This document shows positions 46,976-57,378 of a stretch of DNA of 64,000 bases, in pieces. Within the stretch, counting starts at the first letter, position 1. Every line of letters begins with the position of its first letter. The notes beneath the pieces were generated by a model. That model saw nothing but the letters and a program-made list of their open reading frames with translations, did not search any database and was not told the origin of the DNA. The position numbers and the translations under genes were made by a program. The DNA is from Cryptomeria japonica (taxonomy: Eukaryota > Streptophyta > Pinopsida > Cupressales > Cupressaceae), in assembly GCF_030272615.1 (NCBI RefSeq), contig NC_081415.1, positions 605,563,137 to 605,627,136 of the forward strand, in the 5' to 3' direction.

Positions 46976-47467
46976 TCAGGATTTGAAAACTTTAACAGTC
47001 AAGCAAACAAAGAAAATCAGTTTCAGCATACTTGAGCTTCCTAGGTTGTCTCTTCAGGTTTAATCTAGCATTCAGCCTGTTCTAAGGTCTTACACAGTCC
47101 ATCATTGCTTCATACCTCATTTTACATTCACAATTGTTTAAACTTGAGTCAAAAGGTCACTTGCTTGTCCTCATCATACTTGGTCAACACACTACATACA
47201 ACTACACTTTGCTGAGTGGTCCCTCATCAAGGTTTCTTACCTTTGGGTCTCATTTGGTCTTACTTAGAGTCAAGGTCAGCTTACCTCATCAAGAGAAACC
47301 ATCCTCTCTTTGGAAGTCACACCTACTCTACTACTTACATACTTGGTCTTACACTTTGGACATTGCAAGTACACCTCAAGATTCATTTACACTCCATACA
47401 ACTCTTGGTCTTCCATACTCTTGTCATTTTCATCTAGTCTCTCACATATTGGTCTAACACCTAGTTC

Positions 47468-49150
47468 ATGGTTGAAACCCGCCTTCAAAAATCTAAGAGA
47501 ATAGCTAAAGAAGCTCAAGAATCCATAAACATGAGTTCTTATGAGTATGACAATGATGTATTCTACAATCCTGAGCACACTACATTACCAGACATGAATG
47601 TTTATAGACACAATCCAAATGTGGAAAGCGCAAACACTATAAACAATGCTACACACAATGACACAGTGGACAATTCTTCAATACTATCAGCAGACATACA
47701 AGAATCTATAATGGACCCTCAATTCAATAGATTGGTTGAAGAGATAATGAGGAGAGATCGTCAATATTTTCTAAACATGATGGCACAAAGTGGAGCCAAA
47801 ATACCGCATGATTTTGACTTATCTCAACTTATGGAAAGTAGACCTTCACAACAAACTCAACCTAACATGGATCAAAGGAGACCAAATAGTGGAGGACCAA
47901 ATAATATGATGCCGGAGTCACCATCAGTTTTGCTTCAAAAACCAGCAATACCACATACACAAGCTCAAATATATGATACTTACACTCAAAGACCATCATG
48001 GAGGCCTTATGCTCAAACACATGCTCAAGATATGGGTCAATTAAGACAAGTGGATACACAAGGACATCCTCAAAATTTTGACACAAGGAGACCTCATGTC
48101 AAAATTGGGGGCAACACAATGGAAAATGAAAGGCCTATTGAATATGGTTTATATACGCAAAACAGATATGGGGTCCCTCAACAAGAAGTTATGCCAAGTG
48201 CTCCATATATGTCGCAACAATATAGACCTCCATATGGACATGCCTACGATCAGTATCATCCATATATGCAGCAAGCTCCTCCTCAAATGGGTGTTTCAAA
48301 CATGGGATATGCTACAAGAAATCCATCTCCTCCCAAAAATAATTTGGAGCAACAAATTAGAGATCTACAAAAGAAAGTGGAAGACATGGGCACATCAAAA
48401 CCCACATATACTATGAGAGATATATGCCCTTATCCCTTCAATAAGAGCATTCCAATGCCTTCATTTCCTCCGCACTTTGTAACACCAAAATTTGACAAAT
48501 ATAGAGGGAGAGGAGACCCCAAGGCACATATAAGACAATTCTTCACAGCTTGCATTGAGGTAGCCGCAGAAGAAACATACTTAATGAGGTTGTTCCCACA
48601 GAGCTTAGGAGATCAAGCGATGGAATGGTTTTCTCTATTACCTCCCGGTATTAAGTCATGGGGTGACTTAGCAGAGGCATTCATTCAGCATTTCTCTTAC
48701 AACATTGAAACAGATGTCTCAGTTACTACCTTGTGCAATACGAAACAAAAGGAAGGAGAATCTTTCGCCACATTTTTACAGAGATGGAGAAATCTAGCTA
48801 GTAGATGCTCTTGTGAGATCCCGCAAAAACAAATGGTGGAGATGTTCACACAAAACGTTAATAAAACTATTGGCTATGATCTCAGAAAAGCTTGTTTGTC
48901 TACATTCAAGGATGTCATTGAAAAGGGCCTAGCAACAGAAAAAGTCTTAATTGAACAAGGAGTTATCAAGCTATTCAAAGAAAACAAAGAGGACTTCAAA
49001 GGAAAGGACAAACCAAAATTTTGGAACAAGAACAAGAACACGGTTAATGATGGTGTTGTTGATGCCAATACAGTGAGACCAAAGTTCGTCTTTTCTGGTT
49101 CAAATTCTACCAACAATCAAGTGAACAATCAAACGGCTGCTAAACCATGA
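47468..49150 (+). CDS. Element J gag (560 codons to first stop)
   Basis: An ATG at 47468 opens MVETRLQKSKRIAKEAQESI. The N-terminal 300 residues are Gln/Pro/Tyr/Met-rich and probably disordered. The retrotransposon gag core lies at residues 335-460: MPSFPPHFVTPKFDKYRGRG, DPKAHIRQFFTACIEVAAEE, LFPQSLGDQAMEWFSLLPPG and FATFLQRWRNLASRC. The frame ends at TGA 49148-49150. The knuckle CEFHKSKGHKTSNC (C-x2-H-x4-H-x4-C) lies about 45 codons past that stop in the same frame, so this stop cuts off the end of gag and separates it from pol. Gag would form the particle. Readthrough is possible in principle, but other stops downstream suggest mutation. Confidence 0.85.
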   Translation: MVETRLQKSKRIAKEAQESINMSSYEYDNDVFYNPEHTTLPDMNVYRHNPNVESANTINNATHNDTVDNSSILSADIQESIMDPQFNRLVEEIMRRDRQYFLNMMAQSGAKIPHDFDLSQLMESRPSQQTQPNMDQRRPNSGGPNNMMPESPSVLLQKPAIPHTQAQIYDTYTQRPSWRPYAQTHAQDMGQLRQVDTQGHPQNFDTRRPHVKIGGNTMENERPIEYGLYTQNRYGVPQQEVMPSAPYMSQQYRPPYGHAYDQYHPYMQQAPPQMGVSNMGYATRNPSPPKNNLEQQIRDLQKKVEDMGTSKPTYTMRDICPYPFNKSIPMPSFPPHFVTPKFDKYRGRGDPKAHIRQFFTACIEVAAEETYLMRLFPQSLGDQAMEWFSLLPPGIKSWGDLAEAFIQHFSYNIETDVSVTTLCNTKQKEGESFATFLQRWRNLASRCSCEIPQKQMVEMFTQNVNKTIGYDLRKACLSTFKDVIEKGLATEKVLIEQGVIKLFKENKEDFKGKDKPKFWNKNKNTVNDGVVDANTVRPKFVFSGSNSTNNQVNNQTAAKP

Positions 49151-52045
49151 AGGAAGTATACTCCATTGGGAGAACCACTTGAATCAGTATTCAAAAAGCT
49201 TGTAGCAAACAAAGTGATCACGGTCCCAAATTTTCCTCCATATGAACCAAAGGTAAAACCGAATTGGTGGAATGATGATGAATTTTGCGAATTTCATAAG
49301 AGCAAGGGTCATAAGACAAGTAATTGCCATCGATTGAAAAACATTGTACAAGATCTCATTGACAGAGGAGATATTGAGATTGAGGGACATTCATCTAACC
49401 AAGAGCATGAGGTGTTTAAGGAACCATTCCCAAAACATGACAAGGGAAAAGGCAAAGTCACAGATGATCAAGCCAATTACACTAGAGCATCTTACAATTA
49501 TGATTCCACTATTAATCACATCTCAATGGACAATCATATTTCTACCATTACTATCAAAAACAAAAAGCCTGAGAATCCTTCTCAAAGACCCAAAATTGTC
49601 CTAAAAGGTGTGGGATCTTCGTCCGCATCTACTTCTGAATGTCATGTTACAACCCGTCGAGGTAAGATCACATTGCCAGGTGCCTCTACCAAGAATACCA
49701 ATCTTTCATCTACCAAGCCTGAGTACGACCTTGTAGAGCAATTAGGGAAAACACCCGCACTCATCTCTATTCTTGAGCTCTTACGTATATCTCCTGCACA
49801 TAAAGCTATCCTTGATAAAACCTTGAGAGATACTGCTGTCCCTACTGATCTGAATGTGGACCAGTTTCAAGCCATGGTGGGATACTTATCTATTCCACAC
49901 TCCCTCACATTCACAGAAGCCGATGATGCCTCCATAAGTCAGCCTCATAATGCACCTCTACACATTGAAGCCTTCATACATAAACACCGAATAAAACGAA
50001 TCCTGATAGATGGAGGAGCAGGTCTTAATATTTGTACATTGAGCACCATCAGACAATTGGGATATTCTGACAAAGCTGTGAATTCTACAAACCAAATCAC
50101 TATTAAGGCTTATGATGATGAAGAGCGTTCGTCCAAGGGCACGGTCATCTTACCACTAAGAATAGGGCCAGTCACAAAGGACGTGGTTTGTCAAGTCCTG
50201 GATCTAGACCTCACGTATAACATATTGCTAGGACGTCCGTGGATTCATGAAATGAGGGCAGTCCCATCAACATACCACCAATGCATTAAGTTTCCTCATA
50301 ATGGAGTCGAGGTAACGGTCAATGGTGATCCAAATCCATTCATATATTGCAATAACTTGAGATCACATACTGAGACTATCATTCCCAGCAATCATGAGGC
50401 TACTCCTTCTTCAGCATATATTGATCCTGAGTCATTAAAGCCCTCAACATCCAAACAAGGTGAACTTAGAGCCAAGTTTCAAGACAAAGGCATGGGAGAA
50501 TACACTCTGAATCAAACAATGTTCTTACGACAAGTCATGAACTCCCCCAAGGAATATGGGAGGCCACATCCTAATAAGCAAATCTCCCTCATGCTACTCA
50601 AATGGGATCCTACCGTCTTTCAAAAATGGGGTGAACTAGAGGAAGAAAATTTATATAAAATTCTATATAAGGACGCTGAAGAGGATACACATGATCAAAT
50701 TATAATACCCTGTGAGAACTATGGCAAAGGTTTCAAAATTCTGCAAAGATTCGGGTATGATGGAAAAAGTCCTCTTGGACTACGCAAAGAAGGTGTCATG
50801 GAGCCTTTACAACCTGAGCTAACTACAAGAAGGGAACGCTCCAAGGGGCTTGGTTTTCTAAATCCCAAGATTCACAATAAAAGAACAAAACAGATATGGC
50901 GAGTCAAAGTGGCTGAAGTTCAACAAGAAGATGACTATTCTACAGATTCCAATGAATGGGAATGGGGTTCAGACAAATCCTCTAGCGACTATGAGCTCAA
51001 CGAGACATTTAGAGAGCCAGAGGAACCTACAGAGGAGGAGGAGTTTTACAAGAAATTCAGAGTTGGTCAAGAACTGACCCATAAGGATCCCGCACAGTCG
51101 ACGTTTCAAGGCCCTAGGTCAAGATCACATAGGATGAGGACACCTGTCCCTGAGGGTGCTACTAGTGATGATAATTTGGACTCACTCATGATCGAAACTG
51201 ATGAGGAGAGTGCCATTGACGACCTCGATGACTATCTGGACATACCTGAATATAACCACATCTTCACTATTAGCCTTACGGACTCTAAAAACACTAAAGA
51301 CCTTCCCCTCGTTCACCCCCAACTCATTGACTGGGATCATGACGGACCAGCACAGTTTGATACATTTCAAAATGATGAAGCTATTGTCGATTATCTTGGC
51401 ATTCGTGATGATCTTCCTCCTGGAGACCATAAAGCAGGATACGCCATAGAGCTTAGTAACATGGCATACTTTGGTGAGGGTGTCGGGCCTTCTAGTCGCA
51501 AAAATGTGAAAATAAAAACAAAACAAGGGTCTTATGGCGAAAACCACACTGTGGCGCTATCTGACTCTAAAAAAGTAAAAAGAAAGGACATATCTGAGGG
51601 TGAAAACCTCTCTGAGGCACCCGAAGACGGAAGGCTTGACATTCTCCTAGCATCAAACGAGGAAAAATCATCCATGTTGGTAGAGGAGACTATAAAGACA
51701 AACATTGGTACAACAGAGGTTCCACATAACATATTTTTGGCTCAATCATTGATAGAGGCCGAGAAAGCAAGATTCATAAGCTTCTTTAAGGAACGACAAG
51801 TCAACTTCGCATGGTCTTATGCTGATATGCCTGGACTAGACCCGGATTTAGTAATGCATCATTTAACAGTCAAACCGGGGGCAAAATCAGTAAAGCAGAA
51901 ATTGAGGAAAATGCATCCACAAGTGGCATTATTAGTCAAGGCAGAGCTGGAGAAATTACTGGATGTCGGATTCATACGTCCAATTGATTATCCCGAATGG
52001 ATTTCCAACTTAGTACCTGTTAGAAAACCAGATCGCAGCATCTGA
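49151..52045 (+). pseudogene. Element J gag end, protease, G-patch-like region and start of RT
   Basis: In the frame of gag, the reading has the knuckle at about 49288-49330 and then the protease. ILIDGGAGLNICTLSTIRQL carries the active Asp at 50009-50011, and DLTYNILLGRPWIHEMRAVP follows. At 50717-50830 a G-patch-like segment reads NYGKGFKILQRFGYDGKSPL with GLRKEGVMEPL. A long acidic linker follows (EEPTEEEEFYKKF). RT begins near 51750 with FAWSYADMPGLDPDLVMHHL, KQKLRKMHPQVALLVKAELE and FIRPIDYPEWISNLVPVRKP, and stops at TGA 52043-52045. The open stretch of over 950 codons shows little decay apart from the stops. Confidence 0.85.
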
Positions 52046-52957
52046 ATATGTACAGCCTTCAGGGATATCAACAAGGCTTGTCCAAAGGACGATTTCCCAT
52101 TACCAAACATTGATTTAATTGTTGATCTCACAGCAGGCCATGAGATGTTATCCTTAATGGACGGATTTTCTGGATATAATCAAATCAGGATAGCACCCAA
52201 AGATCAACATAAAACATCATTCACTTGTCCATGGGGAACCTTCTGCTGGAATGTCATGCCCTTTGGGCTGAAAAATGCAGGTGCCACGTATCAACGAGCT
52301 ATGACTACTATCTTCCATGATCTCATGCACATAATCGTGGAAGATTATGTTGACGATCTTTTGGTTAAATCAATAGACAGAAATACACACTTGGACATAC
52401 TTTCAGTTGCTTTTGATCGGTTGGAAAAGTACAAGGTAAGGCTAAATCCTAAGAAATGTGTCTTTGGAGTAACCTCCGGGAAGCTCCTAGGATTCATTAT
52501 GTCTAAAAGAGGAATAGAAGCTGATCCAACAAAAGTCAAGGCTATCTTGGACATGCCGCCATCCAAGAATATCAGTCAACTTCAGTCTTTACAGGGGAGA
52601 CTCCAGTCCATACGAAGATTCATAGCACAACTTGCAGATAAGTGTAATCCTTTCCAGCACCTGCTACACAAAAACATCAAGTTCAAATGGGATGAAAACT
52701 ATCAACAGGCTTTTCAGGCCCTTAAAGACTATCTTTTGAACCCGCCAGTTTTGATGCCACCAATTCCAGATCAACCATTGCTACTTTACATATCATCTAC
52801 TCCAACAGCACTGGGGGCACTCCTAGCACAGCAAATACCTGACGGCAAGGAAAAAGCAGTCTACTATATCAGTCGCACATTGGTGGGATATGAGCTGAAC
52901 TATACACCAATTGAGCGTGCATGTCTCGCTGTGGTCTTCGCTTCACAAAAATTATGA
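52046..52957 (+). pseudogene. Element J reverse transcriptase core and start of RNase H
   Basis: The same frame continues with ICTAFRDINKACPKDDFPLP, MDGFSGYNQIRIAPKDQHKT, FGLKNAGATYQRAMT, the intact active site YVDD (52346-52357, VEDYVDDLLVKS) and LNPKKCVFGVTSGKLLGFI. The gypsy RNase H starts near 52760 (PLLLYISSTPTALGALLAQQ), with YYISRTLVGYELNYTPIERA. It ends at TGA 52955-52957, in the middle of the conserved L-R-H-Y segment. Catalytic residues of the RT are all visible. Confidence 0.88.
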
Positions 52958-53557
52958 CATTATATGCTCACTCACAAGACTAAGTTGATTGCCAGAATTG
53001 ATCCACTAAAATATCTTCTCAACAAAGCTACACTTACTGGGCGGCTAGCCAAGTGGGTAATGATCTTGAGTGAATTCGACATTGAATACGTGGACAGAAA
53101 AGCTATAAAAGGACAAGCAATTGCAGATCAATTGGCAGATGCTCCCATGATAGATGATGTTCCTCTACAGTCAGAATTTCCAGATGAGTCCATTCTAACA
53201 ATATCACCTGCAAAGCCATGGCAACTATACTTTAACGGCTCATACACACAGCATGGGGCAGGAGCGGGTATACTCTTTATAACTCCTCAAGGCGATTCTA
53301 TACCAAAGTCATACCGCTTATCATTTCCTTGCACCAACAATATAGCGGAATACGAGGCATTAACAACTGGGCTAAGAATTGCAGTTCAGTGGAAGATCCA
53401 AGAGCTTCATGTTTTTGGGGATTCTCAATTGGTCATCCGTCAAGTAACTGATGATTATCAAACAAAAGATGAAAAGCTAATGCCTTACAAACAACTGGTA
53501 GATGATCTGAAACAGCACTTTGCAAAGATAGAGTTTGAGCAGATACCAAGAGAATAG
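52958..53557 (+). pseudogene. Element J RNase H end and second (plant-type) RNase H
   Basis: The gypsy RNase H ends with LLNKATLTGRLAKWVMILSE and FDIEYVDRKAIKGQAIADQL. A second RNase H follows: PWQLYFNGSYTQHGAGAGIL, CTNNIAEYEALTTGLRIAV and LHVFGDSQLVIRQVTDDYQT. The first catalytic Asp (Y-F-D-G) reads Asn here (codon 53234-53236, AAC). Glu in AEYEAL and Asp in GDS are kept. TAG at 53555-53557 breaks the segment before NRAADAMAKIASL, which carries the last Asp. Two RNase H domains in this order define Tat-type gypsy elements. Confidence 0.88.
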
Positions 53558-54967
53558 AATCGTGCTGCTGATGCCATGGCTAAAATTGCTTCGCTCATTG
53601 ATCTACTGCAAAATGAGACCTGCTATGAGTTCCTGGTAGACAACCTGCTGATTCCTTCATATGAGATCACTCCTACGGAAATGATATGTGTTGTTGGTCC
53701 TGAATCCCAGTTATATGGTTCCATATTCACATACCTTCATGACAATATCTTACCTCCCGATCTATCGAACAACCAACGCCCCACTTTCATTCGCCAATCC
53801 TCTCGATACGTCATTTTAGCTGATATCCTATACCGACGAGGTCTAGATGGCACCCTCCTTAGATGTTTAGAGAGTGACGAAGCTCAGATTGCATTACGAG
53901 AAGTGCACGAAGGGATATGTGGTCCGCATACTAGTGGTCCTACCTTGGCCAAGAAACTCATCAAGACTGGATACTACTGGCCTACTATGGAAAAAGATGC
54001 ATATCAGTTTGTCAAAAAGTGTAAGCAGTGTCAAATTCATGGAGACCTTATACATGCACCAGCACAGGAACTACAGCCACTTGCATCTCCTTGACCCTTT
54101 TGTCAGTGGGGACTCGATCTCATAGGCAAGATTCACCCTCCTTCTTCCAATGGACATAAATTCATTATCACAGCCACAGAATATTTCACAAAGTGGATTG
54201 AAGCCGTGCCTCTCACACAAGTTACTGGGAAACAAATCGCTACTTTCATCCTGAACTACATCATTTGCCGATACGGGATTCCTACTTCCATTATTACTGA
54301 TAACGGGCATCCCTTAAAAAATAAGGATGTTCGTGAACTCTGTGAGCACTTCCATATCTCTCACCATTTCTCCACACCATACTACCCCCAAGGTAATGGC
54401 CAAGCTGAGGCATCTAATAAAACAATTCTCAAAATCCTTAAAAAGACAGTCGACGACGCTGGCCGTAACTGGCATGTCCAACTCAATCCCGCACTTTGGG
54501 CCTATCGTACCAGTGTCCGCACACCTACAGGAGCTACACCCTACTCACTTGTCTACGGCGTTGAAGCCATCTTGCCTATTGAGGTCGAGTTACCTTCTTT
54601 ACGGGTCTCCTTGAGAAACATAATCAACGATGAAGACTACAAGGTCTCTCGCTTACAAGAACTAGAACTGCTGGAGGAACGACGACACACTGCTTTTAAT
54701 CATCTCAAGGCTTACCAACAAAGAATGAGTCGCAGTTACAATCACAAGGTCAAGCCTCGCACATTTGAGGTAGGTGACTTAGTCCTCAGAGAGAACCCCA
54801 AGAATCAGCAAGACAGAGATAAGAAGGGCAAATTTGAACCCAACTGGCTTGGTCCTTACATCATCACAGCAGTATATGGATCTGGGGCATATCAGCTCTC
54901 AACTACAGAAGGTGAACCCTTGGAGGATCCTATCAACAGCATGCACCTTCGCAGATTCTACACATAA
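53558..54967 (+). pseudogene. Element J integrase
   Basis: After NRAADAMAKIASL the zinc-binding module reads VHEGICGPHTSGPTLAKKL (His pair) and FVKKCKQCQIHG (Cys pair). TGA at 54092-54094 lies four codons before the core. The core has WGLDLIGKIHPPSS (Asp), SIITDNGHPLKNKDV (Asp) and PQGNGQAEASNKTI (Glu), all three catalytic residues present. The C-terminus has AYRTSVRTPTGATPYSLVYG, VKPRTFEVGDLVLRENPK and NWLGPYIITAVYGSGAYQLS, and ends at INSMHLRRFYT before TAA 54965-54967. Integrase would insert the cDNA. Only the stop separates this region from an intact sequence. Confidence 0.88.
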
Positions 54968-56694
54968 GCTCTTTGGAATATCCTAATGCAAAAATACAAA
55001 AAAAAAATCAAAAAATTTCAAAAATACAAAAAAATTATAAAAACAAAAAATCGTTACTTGGTGAAAACCTGGCAAACAGGCACCTTGTGACAACAAAAAA
55101 AAAAAAAAAGTAAAGAGAAATAATTTCGTCCAACGGTGAAAACCACTTCGGTGGCGCCCTGGGCAAGTACCATGGTGAAAACTGGGTCACCAGCGCCATG
55201 CGTAGAGAGACTTTGCTCCTCCCTCCTTCAGGATTCTCTTTCATCTTTCACATTGCACACACTCACAACCTATTCACTCACCAATAAACTTACCCATTCC
55301 CATCATGGCTTGTTATTGATCTACCCAAGATTGGTTAGCCATCCATAAACATCCCTTTTCACTCCCTTTCCATCCATAATAAATCAAATCCTATCTGTGA
55401 CTAAGGCAAATCCTACGTCTAGTAATGGATGTGGAACTGAGAACATCACATGTTTCGAGGAATACAGTTTCTTCCAGCTTCCTTCAAGTCTATCCGTGCA
55501 CAATCCGCAATAAAGCAACATCTGCATCGCCAGTCCACAATAAAGTTCCATCTTCTCCACAATAAAGTATCAGTTTCATGGATTCAGTCAGTTTCCAATG
55601 AGACACAGCAGCAACAATGAGCTTCAACCAAATCAAATCTTTCAATAGACTCAGACAACATATGGTTCAGTGCTATCTATCCTTTTTGTGAAAGTGAACA
55701 TTGTGACCACAATTGAATAAGACTTAAACAAGTGACAAGAGACACTAAACTTGAGGAATATAGTGGATGTTGGTGTCGAGTCTTGGTTTTCTTTTGATTT
55801 TATCTTTTGGTGACATGTCTTTTAGCTTTTCCAGGATGTCTCTGACTAGAGATTCTATCTCCAGGATGTCTTTGACTAGAAAGGCAAGGATGGGGTATCG
55901 TCACCTATTTGCATTTGTTGTCTGTCGATTGTCTTTTAGTAATGCTATGACTTGTCCAAGGATATGAGGACACTGTGAGTCTAGTGTGAACTAGGGCATT
56001 CCTTGTTTGTGACTGTCTTATCTCCATGCAAACAGGTACAATGACTTTTTGGGTCGAACAAATGCCTCGATTGTTATAACCTATTTTGCCATAATAAGCT
56101 CAATGATGATAACGCACAAGAAGCTCTTTCACGTTCATATCTTCTGTCTTCCATCCCCCTTTCTTGATTGACTTCCATTGTCCTTCTCGAGTCCGCGTAG
56201 CCCGCTATCACATGACTGAATATGATGACACACCAAAAACATTTGCATTTCATATAGTTACACCTGCATTATCACATATAAGCATTTCATACATACATAT
56301 AGATATCACAATTGCATCACATCCTGCATATAACACATGTTAGCACATCTCACATTTTCATTATGTAAATAATCATTTGCATTATCATATTCATTTTCAT
56401 TACATACATTCACATTTGCATCATGCATCTCATATACAACATAAAAGAACAAAAATATATTGCATTGCATCATATAAGCATCCATATCATAAAACATATA
56501 CATCATAGAAGCATCTCATCACATAAGGTACACATGCATATAGCTGCCACAAAAATGAATCATCTCTCATATATAATCACAATGTGTCATGATACAATGA
56601 TGTCAAAAGAATCATATGGCTACAAAGAATCACCCGCAGGTGTCTACAATACAAGAAGTGATACATATACTGATACAATGGGAGCCCACTATAG
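54968..56694 (+). other. Element J spacer between pol and the antisense gene
   Basis: There is no gene. It begins with an A-rich stretch (54990-55110), then three GGTGAAAAC modules (55059-55200, listed). The last part (about 56230-56580) is a CAT/ATG-rich degenerate low-complexity tract, which would be the 3' flank of the antisense gene. Confidence 0.6.
55059..55200 (+). repeat. Three GGTGAAAAC modules after J pol
   Basis: TTGGTGAAAACCTGGC, ACGGTGAAAACCAC and ATGGTGAAAACTGGG each lead into a GC-rich tail with GGCACC, GGCGCCCTGGGC or CAGCGCC. The spacing is about 75 and 38 bp. The modules lie just after an A-rich run and are not coding. Confidence 0.6.
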
Positions 56695-57378
56695 CTATGA
56701 GGAACTCCCTCCCTCGGAGCTGCCTGGCCTCGACGGAGTCTGAGCTGTAGATGGTCCCACCCCAGGATCCCCCTGTCTCTCTGGTGGTGGTGGAGGCCCC
56801 ATGACCCCACCGCTAGATGCCTGCCTCCTGCGACTCCCTCCCGTAGCCGTCGTTGTGCGCGATGATGTATGGAAGCTCCTAGCCCGCTGATCTGCTGGCA
56901 CGGCTGCATAGTATAGATCCCTCCAGTAGGCGATCTCCTTTCCGGCTCGCAAGACATATGCGTAGCCTGCCCCTGCATCCTCTACTGCCCGCCTCCCTGC
57001 CCTTAGAGCTGTCTCGGCCTCGGTATATCTCTGGATGGCCTGATCCCTCTCCCGCTCTGTGTCTCTGACCCTGATCCTGAGGTGATCTCTCTCCCGCACC
57101 AAATCCTCAATCTCATCTGCCTGGCCCTGGCAGATCTCTCGCAGCCTCAACAGCTCATCCTCCTCAGGATCTCCGCCCTCAGCCTCTGCCTGTGGCTCCT
57201 CCTCTACAGGTGCCTGTCCCTGTGCCTCTGCCTGCACCTGTCTAGGTGCCTGAATAGGTACCTATGCCTGTACCTGTCCCTGTCCCTGCACCTGTCTCGG
57301 TCCCTGTCTAGGACCCTGTGCTGTTGGTACCTGTAGGGGCAGTCCACCCCATCCTCTCACCACCGGAGCTGCTCTCTC
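56695..57378 (-). pseudogene. Element J antisense gene, linker and coiled-coil C-terminus
   Basis: The frame of the Plant Mobile Domain ORF continues past its TAG (57379-57381). First comes a Gly/Gln/Pro linker (GPRQGPRQVQGQGQ), a second TAG (57262-57264), then a 180-residue open part. This has an acidic Gln/Glu-rich start (APVEEEPQAEAEGGDPEEDE). A long heptad-rich helix follows, LLRLREICQGQADEIEDLVR and ERDHLRIRVRDTERERDQAI, then a Ser/Gly/Pro-rich tail (SGGVMGPPPPPERQG). Because both stops are isolated and the frame is kept, the original protein probably had about 620 residues, with the mobile domain at the N-terminus and a coiled coil at the C-terminus. Confidence 0.75.

Larger units (their letters stand above)
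45254..47467 (+). other. Element J 2.2-kb gag-pol leader
   Basis: There is no long frame. It contains two arrays of GCGTCTGTG-type motifs (listed separately). Between them, at about 46020-46570, is a block with higher GC and no repeats that does not look like decayed coding sequence (for example GAAAAGAACGACCCAAGTGG and GGGCGTAACCCCTACCGG). Position between primer site and gag suits packaging, translation or splicing signals. That role is inferred. Confidence 0.6.

Noticed and set aside
49148-49150. Programmed readthrough of the gag stop in J
   Set aside because: The knuckle lies beyond the stop, and four more stops interrupt the same frame, so mutation is the simpler explanation. I could not exclude readthrough in intact relatives.
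51182-51547. Minus-strand open frames opposite J pol
   Set aside because: They mirror the codon structure of the sense frame and show no domain; only the frame at 56695-58560 has independent protein features.
54990-55110. Poly-A tail of a processed retrogene or LINE
   Set aside because: The A-rich run directly follows J pol, is mixed with other bases and has no TSD or coding sequence tied to it.
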